A DNA stretch of 64,000 nt from Ischnura elegans (GCF_921293095.1 NC_060246.1:112262941-112326940); one strand, 5' to 3'. Positions 46,277-58,289 are shown, counted from the stretch's first letter. Numbers and translations are program-made. Notes: generated from the letters alone by a model not told the origin.

Positions 46277-47904
46277 CTGAGGTGTGAAGTCTTCCTGTTG
46301 CCCTTCTGCCAGGAGGCGGGCTGCAAAGTACGACTTCCCTTTCTTATTTTTATTACCTCCCTTGTGCTCAGCTGCTCGGCCTTCGCGGTTTCTTCCAGTC
46401 TACCCAATGTAGCAATTATCAGACGCTACGATCATTTTTATCAATATAGCAAGCTAGGCAGTCTGCGCACCTAAGTCTGTAAATTCCAATTTCGTTCGTT
46501 TTGTCCTCATGTGTCTGTAGGCTGATTTGCACGGGGCACGTAATTGCGCAGTGTGACGTATTTACGAAGGCGTCGTTCAATAGGCGCGGCGTACAAAATT
46601 GCGTCACGTAAAGTGGTGATTTTATAGAACGCATGCGAGAATGCATTTATGCGAGATTGCGAAATAGGAAATTGCCCCTGCTCTAATTCCGAGCTCGCAT
46701 TCTTGCGATTTCAAAAAAAATAATTCAGAGCAAACCTGAGCGATGACTTCCTCCTTGTAAAACGGCATTTTTCACATTGGGAAAGCGGTACCTATTTAAG
46801 TTTGGCTTAATCCCTAGGTGCTCAAGGAAATTGACTCTTTTAAGGAAGTCAGTCCGATGAAATTAATTTTCCGCTATCGTTGAGCTTCCGCTGGTTGCAG
46901 GGAATGAATTCGTTTGACGGCTCTTTCCATTTGCTTTTTTTTCCAATCATTTTATCGATAATTATCTCGAGGTAACCATTGGATATGTCCATCTTTTTTC
47001 TTTACGGTGTTGGTCCTTGCTGAAAGGGATTGACGGCTCTGTGGATCATGCTGTGGAAGGCTGCTAACTTTTGATTGAGGGGATGTTAAGATTGAAACTC
47101 CCCGATGGCGTAATTTCTAATGGGCCTGATTGGAGGAGTCCGTTTGTTTAGAAATTATCTCGATTGGAAATGAAATTGGGAATTCCTCCGTGTGCATTAC
47201 AATTTCTGTAAATTATTCCAAAGCAGTACTTGCGAGATTTCGCAAAGTTGATCCTGAATCCACCGAGCTGACCTTTGATTTAGGTTACTGCGCATCCTCT
47301 TAAGCGCACGAGCACTCTTGCTTAAGTCTTAAACATTTTGAATTCTCACATTTGATTTGTTTCCAACACCATCAACCACGGATATCACAATTTAGGGTTT
47401 CCAATCGGCCAAAATTAATTTTTAATTCGCGACCACTTTCTTATTTTTTTGCACCTGTCATCTTTTTTCATAAAATTATTTGAAAATGGAAAATCAATTT
47501 CAGAAACGGTGACGAATATGTTATTTTATAAATGGCCTAAACCTCAAGATTTCATGTTTTAATATAAATTAAAAATATATTCCTTAATCTACTTCACTTA
47601 CTGCCTCTTTGTTCCAATTTCTAGTGTTTCCATTGATCTCCATTGAAGGCAAAAAAAATCTTAAACGGTAGATATATTTTGTGGGTCTTCGTCTTAGTAG
47701 TCGATAAAATTTTGTGATATGCCAACTTTCACTTATGAGCGTGCGAAAATTTCAGAAAAAAAAACAAAAATTTCTTATAATAACGACTTGATAGCCTGGA
47801 ACTATAAATCTGTAGAGGTCAAGAATAGTTTTAACATGACGACCTTGGGTCTCCCTTACGGAGTCCTCTTGCCATCAACATTTACGGTGACTAAATAGAA
47901 TCAT
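46277..47904. other. No gene recognised
   Basis: Unique AT-rich DNA with no supported features. Confidence 0.5.
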
Positions 47905-48400
47905 CCTCAGTTCGCCCCTCAGGGGCTCCTTTGGGCGCATTTTAATCGGTTTTCAAAAATTTTCGTAGCGAGGCGATGAGTGCAATCCATTTATTCTCGA
48001 TGTGTGCGTTGTAATTTTTTTAATCGTAAAGAATGGTAACGAAAAGTTTTAAATTCAGGGTAGGGAGTGGTTGATATGCCTACGCATATTTTTAAAACAT
48101 TTTATTCGCTTTGAATGGAATTTGTTCATTGAAATAAAATTATTCTTCAATATTTTTGTTAATTTTTTCATTTTTCCGAATGTAAAAATTCTTTTGTCTA
48201 AAGACCTTTGAAATGTATTGATATGTGCCTAATTATCTCATGGGCTGTAAACGGTCAACAATAGTGAAAGACGAGGCCCAGATAAGTCTCATGGAAGTGT
48301 GATTTTTGTTTCCTCTTCGGGCGCATTTTAATGACTTTTCAAAAATGTATGCAGTGTTGCGATGAGTGCTAACCGATTAATTTATTCTAGATGTATCCTG
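47905..48400 (-). repeat. Two dispersed repeat F copies
   Basis: On the - strand both 47925-48005 and 48308-48400 contain the AATAAAT...CTCATCGC...TTTTTGAAAA-CGATTAAAATGCGCCC core of repeat F. They are about 380 bp apart in the same orientation, and the spacer between them shows no other feature. Confidence 0.5.
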
Positions 48401-48547
48401 TACATACTATTTGCTATCGTGTGTACTATGCGCACGGGCCTGCCAGGTATACCCTAAGGTATACAGACTGTAGAATTGAAAATTTATTTATTTAATGGAT
48501 CAAGCCTTCTTTAATATAAATTTCCGTCAACAGCTCCGCTTTATTTC

Positions 48548-48640
48548 TCCGTACAATTCGGATCGCTCTGCCCGTCAGCGACGGCAGTGGCAACTTTTGC
48601 AAATCTATTTAAATGTTTTGCGGTTGACAACATATCAAAT
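48548..48640 (+). repeat. Dispersed repeat E
   Basis: CGGATCGCTCTGCCCGTCAG, CGACGGCAGTGGCAACTTTT, ATCTATTTAAATGTTTTGCG and GTTGACAACAT match the 29.95-kb copy. Confidence 0.45.
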
Positions 48641-49218
48641 GGCCAATGGGAGGAAGCCTCTTATTTTAAATATTCGCGGCGGAGGTAAAAATGAGTGAAT
48701 TACGTTGTTGATGGTGACCGCTCTCTCCGCTGCCGAAATCTCCGTGGGAAACATGGGTGCTCTCCAGCACTGTGCTCGACTCTTTCAATGCCCTCTCTCT
48801 CTCTGCACATAGGGATTATCGAATCTCGCGACCTTCCTCCCTTGTCGTTTCGCATCAAGCTCATGCGCATTTAGGTCATCCGCTGTGGTGCTCTTATTCC
48901 AGCCAGGGGCGTTTTAATTGGCGGCCCATGGTGTTATCCTTTGTCCTAATCTCATCTGTATACCCATCCTACTCCCTGTTATGTGTATCTCTGTATATTT
49001 CTATTCAGTGCATTACAAATGGACATTTTATTCGAGTGGAAAGCGACCCAAAGAATCCAATTAGTTTAATTTTAAGATCCGTATTTACCACATGATATTA
49101 TACTGTTCCGGCGCCCATGTTATTGGTGTAGACTAGTCGCTTTATTTTCTACCTGTAAACCCCCCTATGCGCGGTGCGTTAGAAATTGTTCGCCTCTTGT
49201 CGCCTCTGGAACGATCAT

Positions 49219-49232
49219 CCGCTAGATGGCAG
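49219..49232 (+). promoter_or_regulatory. CTCF-like motif (single candidate)
   Basis: CCGCTAGATGGCAG fits the core recognised by CTCF (CCGC/CCAC-xAGxxGGCAG/C). It is in unique DNA with moderately high GC content. One match in 64 kb could be chance. Confidence 0.2.
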
Positions 49233-50100
49233 ATTGCGCATTCGCCGATGGGAAATACTGCACGCATCTTGGAACTCCGGCACTGGGGAAAATGCATATT
49301 TTTTAAATTTATTTCTTCTCTTCGCGGGGGAAACGTATACCACATACTTTTATCCCCTTTGCCAATACTGTTCGGGGAAAATTATCTTAAGTTCACTTTA
49401 AAATGAGATAAGACGGAGCGTAATAGCTGTTAAAATACATATTCGATTTTATGAATGCTTGTAGTGACCCCAAAAATGTAGTTAACGACAGGTCAATCAT
49501 GACTATATACGCATGAAAACAAGCATTTGCCCAAACGGCCGCTTTCTTTAATCACGGCGCCATTGTAACAACTCCCGGGCGCCGATTAAAAATTAAATCA
49601 CACCAGCGTCGCCATCGGCATTTTTTGTATGAATGCAACTATGTGCACAAGTTTAAGCTGCAAATTGGATTTAAAAAAAATAATTTTTCGGTATTTCTAA
49701 CCACGCTATTCACCTTCCCAAGTCCACCTCTAAAGTGAGTGCCTTAAAGCGCAGTTAACGTGTCCATTATTAGAAAGTAAGAATCGACAGAGAGTTCCAG
49801 AATCTGCGTGCATATCGGGTGGGGATAATGGTGCTTCGGGAAAGATGGATAGGTTTGTCTGGTTTTGCCCAAGGAATAACTGTAGCAAATGTCATGCTTG
49901 CTTCATCAAATTCAAGTTTTTACCTGTGTCGCCTAGATTAGTTGAATATCGACGATGGGCGAGTGCCGGCACTATTGTCTAGCGTTTGAATTTTTCCTCG
50001 GCGACAATGCGACAGATATTTATTTCCGCGAGTGTCTAATATCATCATCATTAGTCAACAATCCTAAGATTTGTTTGACGCAGCTCTCCATTTCTCTCTC

Positions 50101-50455
50101 CTATCCGCTAGCCATTTTACAGCGACGTATTTCTTCTTTTTTACATCCTTTATAACCTGTCCTATGTAACCCCTTCGGGGCCATTTGTGGCTCATTGCCC
50201 TTTTTCCCTTCCACTTTTCCTTCAACGGTAGTCTTTATCAGGCCATCGTGCCTCAAAATGTGGCCAACTAAGTTGTCCCGTCTTCTGCTTAAGGTTTTTA
50301 GGGGACTACTCTTTCCTCCCATACTTCTTAGCACTTCCTCGTTATTTACATTGTCAATACATTTTATCTTCATCATTCTTCGGTAGCACCACATTTCTAA
50401 TGCTTCCACTCTTCACCTCTCTGCTGCTGTCAACGTCCAAGCCTCGCTTGCATGT
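50101..50455 (-). pseudogene. LINE ORF C-terminal fragment
   Basis: The - strand reads SEAWTLTAAER-stop-RVEALEMW, CYRRMMKIKCIDNVNNEEVL, then RRRDNLVGHILRHDGL and EGKVEGKKG. These match the AWTL, ALEMWxYRRM, VTNEEVL, GHILRH and EGKxEGKR motifs at the C-terminus of endonuclease-RT LINE proteins. A 102-codon open stretch remains, with one TGA upstream. Confidence 0.78.
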
Positions 50456-51558
50456 GTCTAATATAAGTCCATGACTACGGTCCACGTGTCCAACCTTAGT
50501 TCGAGCCTTAGCAACGGAAGTGCGGTGATCTTATGATAACCGTACTTACCTTGCGATAATCTTGTGATGAGTCAATTTGCTATTTAAAAAAATCTATTGT
50601 AAGTGAGAGAGCCTTTTTCTACTCCTCATCAATTAAAAAAAAATGATAATCCATCCATGGCCTTGCAATTAACCCCATGTATAGCGGAAACATATCTAAA
50701 AATTCAAATGTCCTTGATCGATTTAGCGTAGCCCTTGCTCATGTTAGGGTTATCCCAATAATTTGACCAACCAAATTACTGCTGTATTCACTTCCTTGAG
50801 TGTTTACGTGTGTTGTTCCGTCACCTCGCCTGAGAGTGTCCGATGTCATTGTTGCGTCGATTGGTGGCAAACGGTTCTTCTCTTTGACTGAGGGAGTGAG
50901 TGGGTGGCAGAAGCAGTCGTCCTTGATCAGGGAATTCGAGACGGAAACTTATCGGGAGATGATGAGAGTCACCATCTCGTGAGAATTATCTTCATGGGAG
51001 AAATGTGCTAAGGGTTCGTTACCAGGTGAGGGGTTACATTAAAATTTTGTTTTAAGTTAGAGGTGGCACGTCTGAGACATATTTTCTCGAGCATGTCGTT
51101 GAGGGTGTCTATGTTCTGTTTTTAACCAGTCTTTTTTATTTGAAAACTGTATATCCGTTTTTTGTCTAAATACTTTCATGCTGCAATCAAAATGTCTTCC
51201 CATTCTTTAAGTAGCAGCGCCGTAAGAGTCTATGTAAAATTTTGGATTTTCAATCCAGAAAAAAAACTCATTTGTTTTTAATGCCAATCAATAAAACAGT
51301 CTATCCCGTTAAAATTTTCAGGCTATTAGGAGCATACTTTTGACGACTTTTTCCTTTGTGCTGTCAAGTGAAAATATTTCCTGAATATTTTCTCCGCGAT
51401 AACCTTTTTGTATTCGTGATGGTATAGGTGCCTATAATTTCAAGACGATAGCGTAAGCCCTGACAAATCATAAGCTACAAAACAGACTGCTCGAGCGAGA
51501 GTGATACATCCTTTTAAGCATATTCATTTTCCCAAAATTGCATGCAACATCTCCAATA

Positions 51559-52197
51559 GGGTGGTTTGCTATTTTTTTAATTCCCCGAATTGAAATATTA
51601 TTACTCCTGGAGTACGTATTTCACGCTTTTAGATTGTTAAATGACGAAACCTATTTTTCGCGATTGAATGAAAGGTGAACATTTTCAAGCGCGCGAAAAC
51701 GCGACGGCCAAGTATGAATGCTGGGAAAAGCCTTTGTAACGTCATTCTTGTTCCGGCTGCCGCCGTGTGAGGCCACCTTTGTGCGAGGCTATGAGCGCCG
51801 ATACGATGCTGGCTGCAAGCAGGTAGCGCTTGGCTCCAGTAAGGATTATTAATTCTCTATCAAACGAAGGAAACTTTCCGACCATAGGTAATTTTAATAA
51901 GTGATTATTAAGAGATGTTTCCCTATGAGCTCTGTGCCACATGCATGCGTTAGTAATCTCAGACGATGTAAAACTCCTGACTACTCGTATAGCATCTAGG
52001 TCCTTTTGACGTCATGTGGAGTGGAATCGTATGACCGCCTATCTAGCCTTTTTCAAATGAGGTTAAAATTGACCATTAACATTCGTCTAAACTGAGATTT
52101 ATTTAACCAAATAATTTTTATATTATGAATACACTAAAATGGTTGGTAGCGAATCTCAATCAATGTCATTCGTTTTCTTAGATGAAGGAAACTACCC
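51559..52197 (+). mobile_element. MITE family A, copy 4
   Basis: A 639-bp non-autonomous element begins GGGTGGTTTGCT and ends AGGAAACTACCC, with TA on both sides. Its interior aligns along its length with the copies at 25.4, 27.5 and 37.4 kb, including the ATTACTCCTGGAGTACGT block, the AAACGCGACGG block and a TGACGTCA-like block. A short internal segment between the GCTGGCTGCAAGCAGG region and the GCGCTTGGCT block is deleted relative to copies 1 and 3. No coding potential is seen. It lies in the presumed intron just upstream of the host exon. Confidence 0.85.
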
Positions 52198-52270
52198 TAG
52201 TACCAATATTAAGTGTTACCTGTATTATTTGTCCTGTACTCATCTCCATTTCCATTTGTCCTCTTTTCAG

Positions 52271-52449
52271 TGCAACATGGGTCGTGGGGCGGTGGCGGGT
52301 CGGCGGAGGAGGAGGAGGGGGGTCTGGGGGCGTGGCTGTCGGGGGTGCTGGGACCCTCCGTGCTGGCCGCCGCCGCGCTCATGGCCGCCGGCGGAGCCGC
52401 ACTCGTCGGATGCTGCGCCTGCTGCCGGAAAACACCCAAAGGATTCCAG
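52271..52449 (+). CDS. Probable internal host exon, single-pass membrane protein
   Basis: The segment is preceded by a pyrimidine-rich tract ending in TTTTCAG and followed by CAG|GTGAGT, a textbook donor. The open frame fills the exon as two bases plus 59 codons and ends in phase 0. Its residues run from a Gly/Ser and acidic stretch (AEEEEGG) into an Ala/Gly/Leu-rich hydrophobic segment of about 20 residues, then a cysteine cluster (CCACC) and a basic tail ending KTPKGFQ. This is the layout of an extracellular or lumenal stub, a transmembrane helix and a palmitoylatable juxtamembrane region, as in synaptotagmin-type proteins; the synaptotagmin link is inference only. Codon third positions are overwhelmingly G or C, unlike the surrounding DNA. 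A MITE ends only 73 bp upstream, inside the presumed intron. I could not place a neighbouring exon within the window. Confidence 0.55.
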
Positions 52450-54320
52450 GTGAGTGTCAATAAAGCCATCACCCATCAACCGCCTAATCATAAGAATGAA
52501 AAAGTCAGGAGATGGCAGACTCCGCACTTCGCCGTGATACCTCTGCTAAAGCCGGCCGCGCCGCGGCGCCACCAGTCAATGTGAGGCTACCAAAAGACGA
52601 ATCAAATGTTAACTTACGGAGTTTCGCAATATTTTTACTGCCAGAAACTGATTATAATCAGTGAACTTCGTATCCGATGGATAAACGACGGAATTACAAT
52701 GGCTAAACTGTAGATTGTAGTAAAATTATTGCTCAATAAATGAAAAACAGTCGATGCATAAGAACGAACATCACCAACGAATGTGTTACCATGCTGTGAG
52801 CGTTGAATACCACGAGTTACTTTCATTATTTACCTTGAACAAACTTTTAGTCTTCACTCCGGAAAGTTTGTCCTGTTTCTTTGCAGCTCCACACCCCAGT
52901 GTGCTTCATAGGACAAAACAGGACCTTTTTATCCATTTTCACCATGATATTGCTAACTCCTCAGCCAACTACAAATATCCGCCATGAAATACTACAATCA
53001 TACTCCCTACTGCCTTAAGACGTCCAGGTGAACTTGGTGGAGCTGCGCCTAGCAAAGCATGTAGGGGGTGAGGGGTGGATGCATGTAATCGGGAATACGG
53101 CTGCCTCCCTTAGGTCGGGCACGGGGTCAGTTTGCTTCGGAGGGAGCTTGGCGTATAAGAGGATAAGTGCCCCTGGGTTTATGGTGTCCTCTGCAAATGT
53201 TCTGCGGGTAGTTCCTGCAAGGGAAAAAATTTCGGGGGGCTGATGCTCCCGAAGACCCCGGCTGCGTGCCTAGCAGAGGAAATATAAATAAGAGCGCACG
53301 AGGTGGCTGAAAGGTGGAGGCCAACATTGAATTCCTTACCTTCGTTATTGCAATGACAGATGTGGAAAAAGCAAGTCAAAGTAATTAAAACCCATTTAAA
53401 ATCATCATTTTATTTTATCACGAGTATTTAATTAAATGGGAATGAAATTTTCTATCGAAATATCGAAGCAACATGGAAACAAGTGCTATCGTCGCTTTCA
53501 GTCAGTCAAATCACGTGATCTAGGTTTTTGCCATTTCAATTTAAGCCCCATGCGCGTAAGCCGATATTACCTCTTGAAAATGTTTCCTTTCAGATTCTTT
53601 TGGGTGACACCTACTTAAAAATATTTTCAGTGTGTGTACAAATTTTTGAAATCCTGAGTGTATGGGATTTATTCTTGGATTTTTTTATATCAGAGAACTA
53701 TTCGTCAATTATATGGGAATTATGATGTGGACTCCATATTATTTAAGATGTTCATTTCAAGGCATCCGTATTTTATAACTGAAATTTACCTCGCATTGAA
53801 CTATTGATAACAATGTTGCTTAGGTCATTAGGTGTAATTATATTCTTGAATCAATGTGGATGGTATGCTTAAGCGTCTGGAAAATGAACTGCCGTTTGTT
53901 GGATATGAGGGAACTGAACTAAATATTCGTAAAGGAGCGTTCGTAGCAGATGAGAGGGGCATATTAACACGATTTCATGGAACTTGGCTCCCCCCGGCTG
54001 GAGTAATAATAAGTAAAACGTATGGTATCACTCTACGAGTGAGCGTATTTTTTCCTTTCGCGTTCCATTGGTTTTACTCTTCGGCTCCCATCTTCGAATG
54101 TCTGCTTTAATCGGTATGTCCCTCCATACTCTACATCATTGATTCTGTTAGTCCCCACATATCAACCCCGAATAATGACTTCACGCTGATTATCTTAGTA
54201 TCTGAGGACTCCGTTCATGATGTTTTGTGCTTCTTGTTTCAAGTTGCGCTCGCGAAACCGACTCCTCATGAAAACGTTTTGATGTTAGGGCTGATAGTTG
54301 ACCCTAACAACGAATCTACT
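52450..54320. other. Presumed intron or downstream flank of the host exon
   Basis: Starts with the GTGAGT donor. No second exon with matching phase and splice sites could be identified. Confidence 0.35.
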
Positions 54321-54328
54321 GTTTACAT

Positions 54329-54670
54329 CAGGGGTCTTTAACCTTATTAATGCAAGGGCCAAAAATCGATTCACATCGTCCGGAGGGCCACAAATCTCCT
54401 CGTATCTTTACCACCACATCAATTAAATTTAAAACAGATCATTTCAAAAAGCAATAATCTTTATTGATTAATAATTTCAATCAATCAATGCCATTTTTGA
54501 CATTGTTTATTTTCGAGTGTGGCGATATTTGGCTTTATTTTTTTGTAGTTGCAAACCGCTGAATTTCGCGGGCACGGTGCGATACAATATTTTCTTTAGC
54601 ATCTAGGGGCCGTTAGAAATTATCCGGCGGGCTGTATGCGGTACTGGGGGTTACGGGTTGAGGACCCTTG
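54329..54670 (+). mobile_element. hAT MITE family B, complete copy
   Basis: A 342-bp element has ends CAGGGGTCTTTAACC and GGTTGAGGACCCTTG and a perfect 8-bp target duplication GTTTACAT (54321-54328 and 54671-54678). It has no coding capacity. The CAGGGGT...ACCCTTG ends with an 8-bp duplication define a non-autonomous hAT element. Confidence 0.93.
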
Positions 54671-55534
54671 GTTTACATGATCGAAGGCAGAAAATCAAAG
54701 TCCATGTCGCTTGGAGAGCGGTTTTGTTTCCTTTTCGATTTTCCTCTCTTGCTGATGGATATTTTATTATGGACAAGTGAGAGTGGGTTTCTCATCTGCC
54801 GCTCGGGTCGCTTGTGTTGACCGACGCGACGGAGCATTGACGTGGGGTCGGTGGGCGTGGCCTCTCCCTCACTTCCGTTGGTGGGGGCGGCACGTGACTT
54901 CCGGTCTCCAACTAATGGATACCTTTCCACAAACCTTTTACTCTTTCTCTCTCTCTCTCACCATCTCCAATTTAAAGGTGCTCACCTTCATGTAACTCTT
55001 TCCCCTCAACTCCTCGAGTATGTTTCACCTGGAGTTACATAACATGTGATCATGTGACTGAAGTAGGAAAATTGAAAACACTTTTAACGTTCTATGTTGA
55101 TAATTTATTCCCGAACATGGTATCGACAGATTTGTGTACTTCTGGAGATCATACCTTGGTAATGACGTGTACTCTTGATGAGTACATAACACTGGTGTAG
55201 TGTCGTAAAAATGGTCGATTATAAAAGTCCATTGTTGAATGTACAAAACTGATTTTCTATTTATTCATCATTTTTTCACAAAGGAAGATTGCAAACGTTG
55301 AAAAATTCTCTGAATGCCTTTTCATGGATATTAGAGCGGATATGTGGTCATTCAAAACCGTTCTAGATTCTTATAGTTCAAATTTCTTCAATTTGACTTC
55401 TTTTCACTGGAATAGTTTCGTTGCAATCCTCGCTGTTGTTTTAATTTAACAGTAATTAGTTCTATGTGACATTTGACAATGAGCACCCCAGACATACCAC
55501 CTCAATCGCTTACGATTTTAATAATTATAGTAGA

Positions 55535-56823
55535 ATAAGGCCTAAGCAATGTTAACCCAACTGTTAGGGTTTTGCCATGAAATTGCGCACTTAATACATG
55601 CGGGAAAAGAATTAGACGCGGTAATAGTCGATTTTTCTAAGGCCTTTGATAAAGTTGATCACGAACGGCTTATGCTTAAGATGAGGCAGTTGCCAATGGA
55701 AATAGATGGAAGAGTCATCTTGTGGATCGATGAATTCCTCAAGGGCAGGACGCAAAGAGTTAAGGTAGGGGATGAATGCTCAGAGACAGCGAGGGTCTTA
55801 GGACCTTTATTGTTTTTAGTGTACCTAAATGACCTCCCGGAAAAAATAAATTCTAATATAAGGCTTTTTGCGGATGACTGTATTATTTATAGGAAAATAG
55901 AAAATAAAATTGATCAGGAAACTCTTCAGGATGACTTAAACAAATTAATGGATTGGGTATCTAGTAACGGGATGGAAATAAATCCAAATAAATGCAAATA
56001 TGTTAACTTCAGCAAAAGAAGAAAATGCGGAAATAGAAATTATGAATTTTCGGGTAGTTTAATTCCAGAATCTAACAGCTTTAAATATTTAGGAGTCCAT
56101 TTATCTAAGAATTTATGATGGGGTTTAAACGTAGAGCACACAATCAAAACATCTTTTAAAGTATTGCACTGGGTGATGAGAAACCTCAGAGGAAGCAACA
56201 GGGCCACGAAAGAAATGGCCTATACAACCCTAGTACGACCTACATTAGAGTACGCATCTCTTGTCTGGGACCCTCATTTCAAAGGAGAGGTCAAGAAATT
56301 GGAGAAGGTGCAGAGAAAAGCTGCTAGGTATGTGTTGGGAAAGCATAAAAAAACGGAAAGTGTTTCAGAAATGCTCGGAGTTCTGAGGTGGGAGAGTTTA
56401 CAAGAGAGGAGGAAAAGAAGCAGGCTATGTGGCATGTTTAAAATAATGACTGGGAAAAAAGCATGGAAAGAATTTGGGAAGGGCATATCAAAACCCAGCT
56501 TTGTTGGAAAAAATGATCACCAGTTCAATATAAAGTGCCGATCACAAAGGACAAATGCGAAGCAGTTCTCCTTCTTGAATAGGACCATAAGGGACTGGAA
56601 CGACCTACCAGCAGAACTATTTTAGTCCTTCCCGAAATATTTACATAGTTTTAAAAAGCGGCTGAAGAAGTAGGGACCAAGGGCTTTGTATAATGTTTTC
56701 TATTGTTTTTTCAATTTTTCTATTGTTTTTTCAATGTTTTCTATTGTTTTTTTTCATCAAATGTACATGTTACCACCAGGCTAAATGCCTACTTGTAACA
56801 ATTTTAATAATAATAATAATAAT
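55535..56823 (+). mobile_element. 5'-truncated CR1/L2-like LINE
   Basis: The element runs from the middle of the reverse transcriptase through the ORF2 C-terminus into an AT-rich 3' tail with repeated TTTTCTATTGTTTTTTCAAT units, then ACCAGGCTAAATGCCTACTTG and an (AAT)n end at 56808-56822. The 5' end is missing, as usual for target-primed reverse transcription. It is the youngest-looking LINE in the window, with few lesions. Confidence 0.85.
55549..56671 (+). pseudogene. LINE reverse transcriptase / ORF2 C-terminal half
   Basis: Two open stretches (189 and 153 codons in one frame) are separated by a TGA near 56116 and a short non-Met run. RT motifs are VIVDFSKAFDKVDHERL (catalytic Asp at residue 28), LGPLLFLVYLNDLP (84-97) and FADD (107-110). 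The usual GVPQGS residues just before VLGPLL are missing, an in-frame deletion in the RT core. The second part has KEMAYTTLVRPTLEYASLVW and VQRKAARYVLGKHKKTESV, typical of the C-terminal region of CR1/L2/Jockey-group ORF2. It would copy LINE RNA at the nick; with a stop and a deleted core it should be inactive. Confidence 0.88.
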
Positions 56824-57967
56824 TCAGTTCTGAAATTTCTCCTACAATTTTTTTTTTCTTTTGTTAGAAATAGATCGCTCAATCTCCGAAGATTAAGTTG
56901 TCTATTTATCAAATGGTCCAACTTATTATGGGTATATTATTTTATTTGGAAATAAAAAAACACCCAAATAGCCAGAGTAGATTTTTTTTATAGAAACCAA
57001 GAAACTTTCGCGGGGACTATATGCCACTGAATTCAGTGTAGCTTTTTATCCGTATGCTGTGATCGTGATGGTCCAATTACCTTTAATAAAATGTACACTT
57101 TTATTTTAACATATTAAAATCGATTAGATAAGTTACTTTCTAAAAAAATTCAAGGCCTTATGAATTGAAATGTACTAGAAAGTTACATATTTATGCCATG
57201 AAAGTACAGCATGCTCATCACACTCGAAACTTCTTCGTTTTCTAGTACCATGTCAAAAGAGATTTGACCCAAGTGTCAACTAAGTTGAATCTGCGAGAGA
57301 AACTATTTCGAGGAAGGCCAGGTAGAGCTTTCATCGGATTATCGGCCTCTCTTTAGGAATACAGAAAGCACAGACAGCACTTTTTAAGGCTTGATCTCGT
57401 TTGAATGAAGGAAGTCATGATATTGTATGATATATTCATGAAAAAAGTTGACTGTTGACATTCAATCAAAATCTGTTTGAGGGTTGGTGATAGGGTATAC
57501 TTATTTGTAATTTTCACGGAAATTCCTTTTATGTATTCCTTAAATGTAATATTTTCAGTGTACTTTATCGACTGACTCGTCTTAATGGCCGCACTACATA
57601 GGTTTTCGTCCTTAAAATTTCAGGAAATTGTATTTTAAAATTCTGCGTTTTCACACAGGCCTTGCTTGGCAGTATTCGTTTGTGTAGATGCAAAATTTTG
57701 ATTTCTATTAGAAAATGCGTAACTTTTTCTCACAAACTTGATATTACGCACACTATTTCGTAAGAATCATGGTCAAAATTAAATGTAGGGACGTCAGCAT
57801 ATTACTTTTTGAGTTATGAAAATGAATGCCTAAAATAAAGTCAAATCACGTTAGTATGGAAAAGGCGTTTCAGTCGGCTGGAATTACTGTAACAATGTTA
57901 ATTTAATAACATTAGAAATCAACATCTTGTTCGGTAAAACCCATCCCGAAGTTCGCTCTGAGAAGAT
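56824..57967. other. No gene recognised
   Basis: AT-rich DNA between the LINE and the tRNA-like SINE head. Nothing is supported. Confidence 0.5.
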
Positions 57968-58039
57968 GGCTTGGTGGTGTAACTGGTAGCACGCCTGACC
58001 GGCAATCGGGAGATCCGGGTTCGAATCACGGCTAAGTCA
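57968..58039 (+). mobile_element. tRNA-like SINE head (Ala-like fold)
   Basis: A full cloverleaf can be drawn: acceptor GGCTTGG with CTAAGTC (7 pairs, two G-T), D stem GTGT/GCAC, anticodon stem CCTGA/TCGGG with loop CCGGCAA, T stem CCGGG/CACGG with loop TTCGAAT (one mismatch). The anticodon would read GGC, but position 33 is C rather than the invariant T. Internal A and B boxes (GTGTAACTGGTAGC; GGTTCGAATC) are good RNA polymerase III promoters. The C33 and AT-rich continuation favour a SINE head over a working tRNA. Confidence 0.6.
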
Positions 58040-58289
58040 AATATTTTTTCACGGCGAACTTCATCCTTTGGTGTATTTAACATTAGAAATATATTTTCTA
58101 CATCCTCGGTGCCCTAATTGTACTTTATGACTTCCTCGATGGATGTTTTCTATAATGGATGAACCTGATTCAATAATGTACACAAGCAGTATTTATTTTG
58201 AATCGCGCAGTCACCTATCTACCGCCATAAATTAGCGTTGCTTCCTCTATTACTAGTAGTATGCTTATTGTGAGGTAATTTTGTTGAAT

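Noticed and set aside
57968..58039. Functional tRNA-Ala gene
   Set aside because: C at position 33 and a mismatched T stem, and a sister SINE head at 63.1 kb shares the same loop.
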